Origin: Sinotaia quadrata
Taxonomy: Eukaryota; Mollusca; Gastropoda; Architaenioglossa; Viviparidae
NCBI GenBank assembly: GCA_028829895.1
Contig: CM054178.1
Coordinates: 19,299,501 to 19,363,500, forward strand
Reading direction: 5' to 3'
DNA length: 64,000 nucleotides
Positions within the stretch are counted from its first letter, which is position 1. Every line of letters starts with the position of its first letter. Under the pieces are notes generated by a model. The model did no database searches. It saw only the letters and a program-made list of their open reading frames with translations, and was not told the origin of the DNA. The position numbers were made by a program, and so were the translations under genes. This document shows positions 60,996-64,000 of this stretch, in pieces.

Positions 60996-61377
60996 CTGCA
61001 TAATACAAAACAAAGAAATAGAGAATGAAGCAATAATGCATCCGAATATACAAGTAAAATGTAGTGTGAGTAATTGATGAGATTTACTGAAATTATAGGA
61101 AAATGAAATTTTACTGAAATACCAATAGCATCAATCCTATTGTTAAATAGGCAACAGCATTAATAGAATTATTTAGAAATCTACAACTATTAATACTTCT
61201 ACTAATCCAGTATAGCTATTAAGACTGACGAATACTAACTACTACATGTGTTTTGGGAAAGAAAAGTAGTCATTATTTTATTGTTAGAATTGGCAGAAGC
61301 AGCTCTTAGTAGTAATCATCAGTCTTAATTGCTGTAGTAGATTGAGTAAAAGTAATAAGTGTAGTAGATTAAATTAT

Positions 61378-61482
<105 letters not shown>

Positions 61483-61638
61483 CCCCTCGTCTCTTTCTCT
61501 CTTAATTTTATTCTCATGCTTGAAATACAACTAACAATCAATGCATTTGTAGAAGGTGTCATTAATTTATATGATTAAATCTAACATGAGAAGAACGGTT
61601 TTAACATTATAATCAATTCAACATTACTGTCTACACAA

Positions 61639-61639
<1 letters not shown>

Positions 61640-61681
<42 letters not shown>
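61640..61681. repeat. (TG)n microsatellite
   Basis: About 20 perfect TG units. Confidence 0.95.
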
Positions 61682-61684
<3 letters not shown>

Positions 61685-62251
61685 GGTATTATCTTGCTGA
61701 GTAATGTAAAATGTTAGGAAGTTGTATGAGAATACCGACTGAATGCCGTCATACCGTGTCCACTGTTGGCCATGCCATTCTAATTATTGTTGCGAATCAA
61801 CATCTAGAGATTTCAAGTAGACAGTGTCGTAAAAGGGGGAATCCTCCCACATACGTTTATAATACATTTTCACTTTTTATCTAGCATTTTAAAATATGAT
61901 ATTTGTAATTTGTCTGATTTGTAAATGTTATCATAAGATATTTCTGAATTGAAATTTCAGGATGGGCAGGGGTGGAGGGGAAGATATGCTGTTTTGAGTG
62001 AGTGAGGTTTTGCAGAGTAGAAGCCGCAGGGTAGGAATCTTGTCAGAGTAGGAATTGTTTGTGTGATGCTAGCTCTTTGGTATCTTCGCATTGTGCTGTT
62101 ATTTTACATAGTTTACATTGGTAGTCTTTATTTTTTAATCGAGTTAACCCACATAAGAGCTAATCATGACTGATAAAAATACAAGCAAGATGAAAAGATT
62201 GCATGCTGCTACTATGTGTGCGAGAAGAAATCGAGAACAATTAATCGCCAT

Positions 62252-62274
62252 AGATAGATAGACATATATAGATT

Positions 62275-62336
<62 letters not shown>

Positions 62337-62416
62337 CAGAGAGAGATAGGTAGATAGATAGATAGATAGATAGATAGACAGAGAGAGATAGGTAGATAGA
62401 TAGATAGATAGATAGA
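62252..62416. repeat. (GATA)n microsatellite
   Basis: GATA units with a repeated inner block GACAGAGAGAGATAGGTA, showing that a longer unit was also duplicated. Confidence 0.96.
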
Positions 62417-62894
62417 AGGAGAGAGGGGGAGGGACGTATGTCTCTTACTTTTCTACCAACATCTGTAGCAATCCCGATCTAAGGTGATTACCTAGAACTT
62501 GGATCTTCGGTTTCGACATATAAGTGGACCTAATTCCCCCACCCCACCCCCTAAAACAAAACTCCAGGAAGAGTTTGGTTTTTTTAATACGAAAATGAAC
62601 CCTCTTTTCTATTTTATTCCTGTCTTTCTTCCTTTTTCAATAAATTAAGTATAGGTTAGTAATCTTCTTAAGAGATTAGAACTAAGAATTAATAAATACC
62701 CTTTCCGTCGATGAATTATGCCGAAGCTATTTGTCTTTGGGACTTTTTTTTTGTAAAGCATGTATATGATGAGTTGGTCATTCTTTTGTTAAATGTTTGT
62801 TCAGTGTAGTGGATAAAGTTAAATAAATGCATAGACGGTAATCTTGTAAATAATTTCAGAATTGACATCTCGTTAATCTTGCTTTAAATGAAAT

Positions 62895-63085
62895 GTTGTG
62901 TTCATGTTCATTTAGATTGGTCTTGTCTGATGTTTTAGATGTAGCTATTGTGACGTAATAATGTTGTGTTCATTTAAATTGATATAGTTTTAGATATAGC
63001 TATTATGACGAAGTAATGTGTTCATTTAGATTGGTCTTGACTGAGGTTTTAGATATAGCTATTGTGACAGAGTAATGTTGTAAAA
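62895..63085. repeat. Tandem repeat, about 60-65-bp unit, 3 copies
   Basis: Three diverged copies of TGTTCATTTAGATTGGTCTT-G, TTTTAGATATAGCTATTGTG-ACG and AGTAATGTTG. Lies in the intron between gene B EGF exons. Confidence 0.8.
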
Positions 63086-63566
63086 GAATGCGCTCAACTG
63101 ACACAAACGCATACGTGGTACCGGCATTGACAGAATAATTTTCATAATAACACATTATTATATTATATTATTATATATGACAAAAAGTCCTTCTAAGGGT
63201 AAGTTATTCATCTAGTTTGAATTGATACAGAAAATAGTAATAAGTAACTTAAAGAGGGATTTTATTTGAAAACTGAAGACTTGCAATGTAACAACATAAT
63301 CTAAAAGAATGGTAATTTCATTACAAAGTTTGTCCTTGTGGTTGTTTCATTTATAAACTATTTTAAAATATCAACGTCATGTTCCGTTTCAAGTGTTATT
63401 AGAATTTGTATATTAATTATTTATATAATCGAATTATATATAAAGTAAACGGAAGAGGGGTCTTATTCAGAATTGGGTCAGCAGGTGGAACAGTTACTAT
63501 TTTGCAAATTGTTAATTTTAAAGCAAAATTGTGGACAAAACTCGTTGCTATTGGTGGTATGCTTAC

Positions 63567-63701
63567 TTTCGACACAGAGTGGAGGTTGAAACCCTGCTTG
63601 ACATGTTGGGCAGTGGCCACTAACGATGTCACAAGAGGCCATATTCTCACAAGAGCCACATTTTTGCAAGCAATCAGATCCGAATGTTCCTTGTGTGCAA
63701 T
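63567..63701 (-). CDS. Gene B exon: EGF-like repeat (antepenultimate)
   Basis: Extracellular MEGF-type EGF-like module of the receptor phosphatase gene. On the minus strand it is bounded by a ttgcag acceptor and a gtaagc donor, and it is 135 bp, phase 1 at both ends, so it can be gained or skipped without changing frame. It reads CTQGTFGSDCLQKCGSC then a CDIVSG..CPTC..GFQPPLC block, with the eight regularly spaced cysteines of this module. This is the first exon of gene B in the window; earlier EGF exons, the lectin domain and the signal peptide should lie to the right of 64000. The next exon starts at 60995 in matching phase. Its position matches the decayed exon of gene A at 7892-8025. Confidence 0.9.
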
Positions 63702-64000
63702 CTGCAAAAGAGTAAGAAACATAAAATGTGTTCACTCCATCAAGGAAACAAATAAAACTAATTTAGCAACTGCTATTAAATTATACACAAATAAACGTCT
63801 TACCTTACCTTATTCGTAGTCTTAATTATAAATACTATATATTTTAATATAAAGAAAAAGACAGAGGTAGAAAGAGCCGAGTAAATGCATAAATGATCTT
63901 CGCCTGTTTGCGACAATTTGCATGCGTGCACGAAATTCATAATAATATAAAATAAATAATGTTTGCAATTGGTTTTTAATTATGATGGACTTGTATAATA
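63702..64000. other. Gene B intron, runs off the window
   Basis: Sequence upstream of the first EGF exon; nothing recognised. Confidence 0.6.

Noticed and set aside
63406..63819. 137-codon plus-strand open frame
   Set aside because: It overlaps the gene B EGF exon on the other strand, which has the cysteine pattern and correct splice sites.

Overview
This is an animal (metazoan) nuclear window: AT-rich, intron-dominated, with GT-AG introns, many microsatellites and layered transposons. The coding content fits a lophotrochozoan, most likely a mollusc and possibly a cephalopod. That placement rests on the gene architecture (fucolectin-type lectin domain + EGF-like repeats + membrane span + two tyrosine-phosphatase domains) and the repeat landscape; no marker gene fixes the species.

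All recognised cellular exons are on the minus strand and belong to two tandem paralogous genes. Gene B (right, exons from 63701 down to the stop at 39806) is a receptor-type protein tyrosine phosphatase. Twenty-one exons were read directly from the sequence: three EGF-like exons, a transmembrane exon, a juxtamembrane exon, a long acidic cytoplasmic exon, a complete catalytic D1 domain and a complete D2 domain. Every splice phase agrees and the exons join into one frame of about 910 codons. Its 5' part lies beyond the right edge. D1 keeps the HCSAGVGRTG signature. D2 has lost the catalytic arginine and the WPD loop and looks like a pseudophosphatase. Gene A (left, 32753 down to 4452 and beyond the left edge) shows the ectodomain of a sister gene: two exons of a fucolectin/F5-8C-like domain and six EGF-like exons, one of them decayed by a frameshift and two lost cysteines. 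By alignment with gene B its next exon should be the transmembrane exon, just outside the window.

Introns and the intergenic space (about 32.8-39.7 kb) are filled with repeats: a hAT transposon with a broken transposase and perfect 8-bp target duplications (17268-20706), a 198-bp hAT MITE (45122-45319), about ten copies of a roughly 1.5-kb LTR-like element (one with a perfect 5-bp target duplication), a second LTR-like family carrying GGGGGCTCGT, three 3' ends of one LINE family, and many microsatellites and minisatellites.

The most unusual pattern is in gene B. Three of its splice sites are embedded in tandem repeats: an 18-bp minisatellite of about 57 units starts exactly at the 3' splice site of one D2 exon; a 35-bp repeat starts at the acceptor of an EGF exon; and the end of another D2 exon, with its splice donor, is present three times in tandem. 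The EGF exon also uses a non-canonical GC donor.
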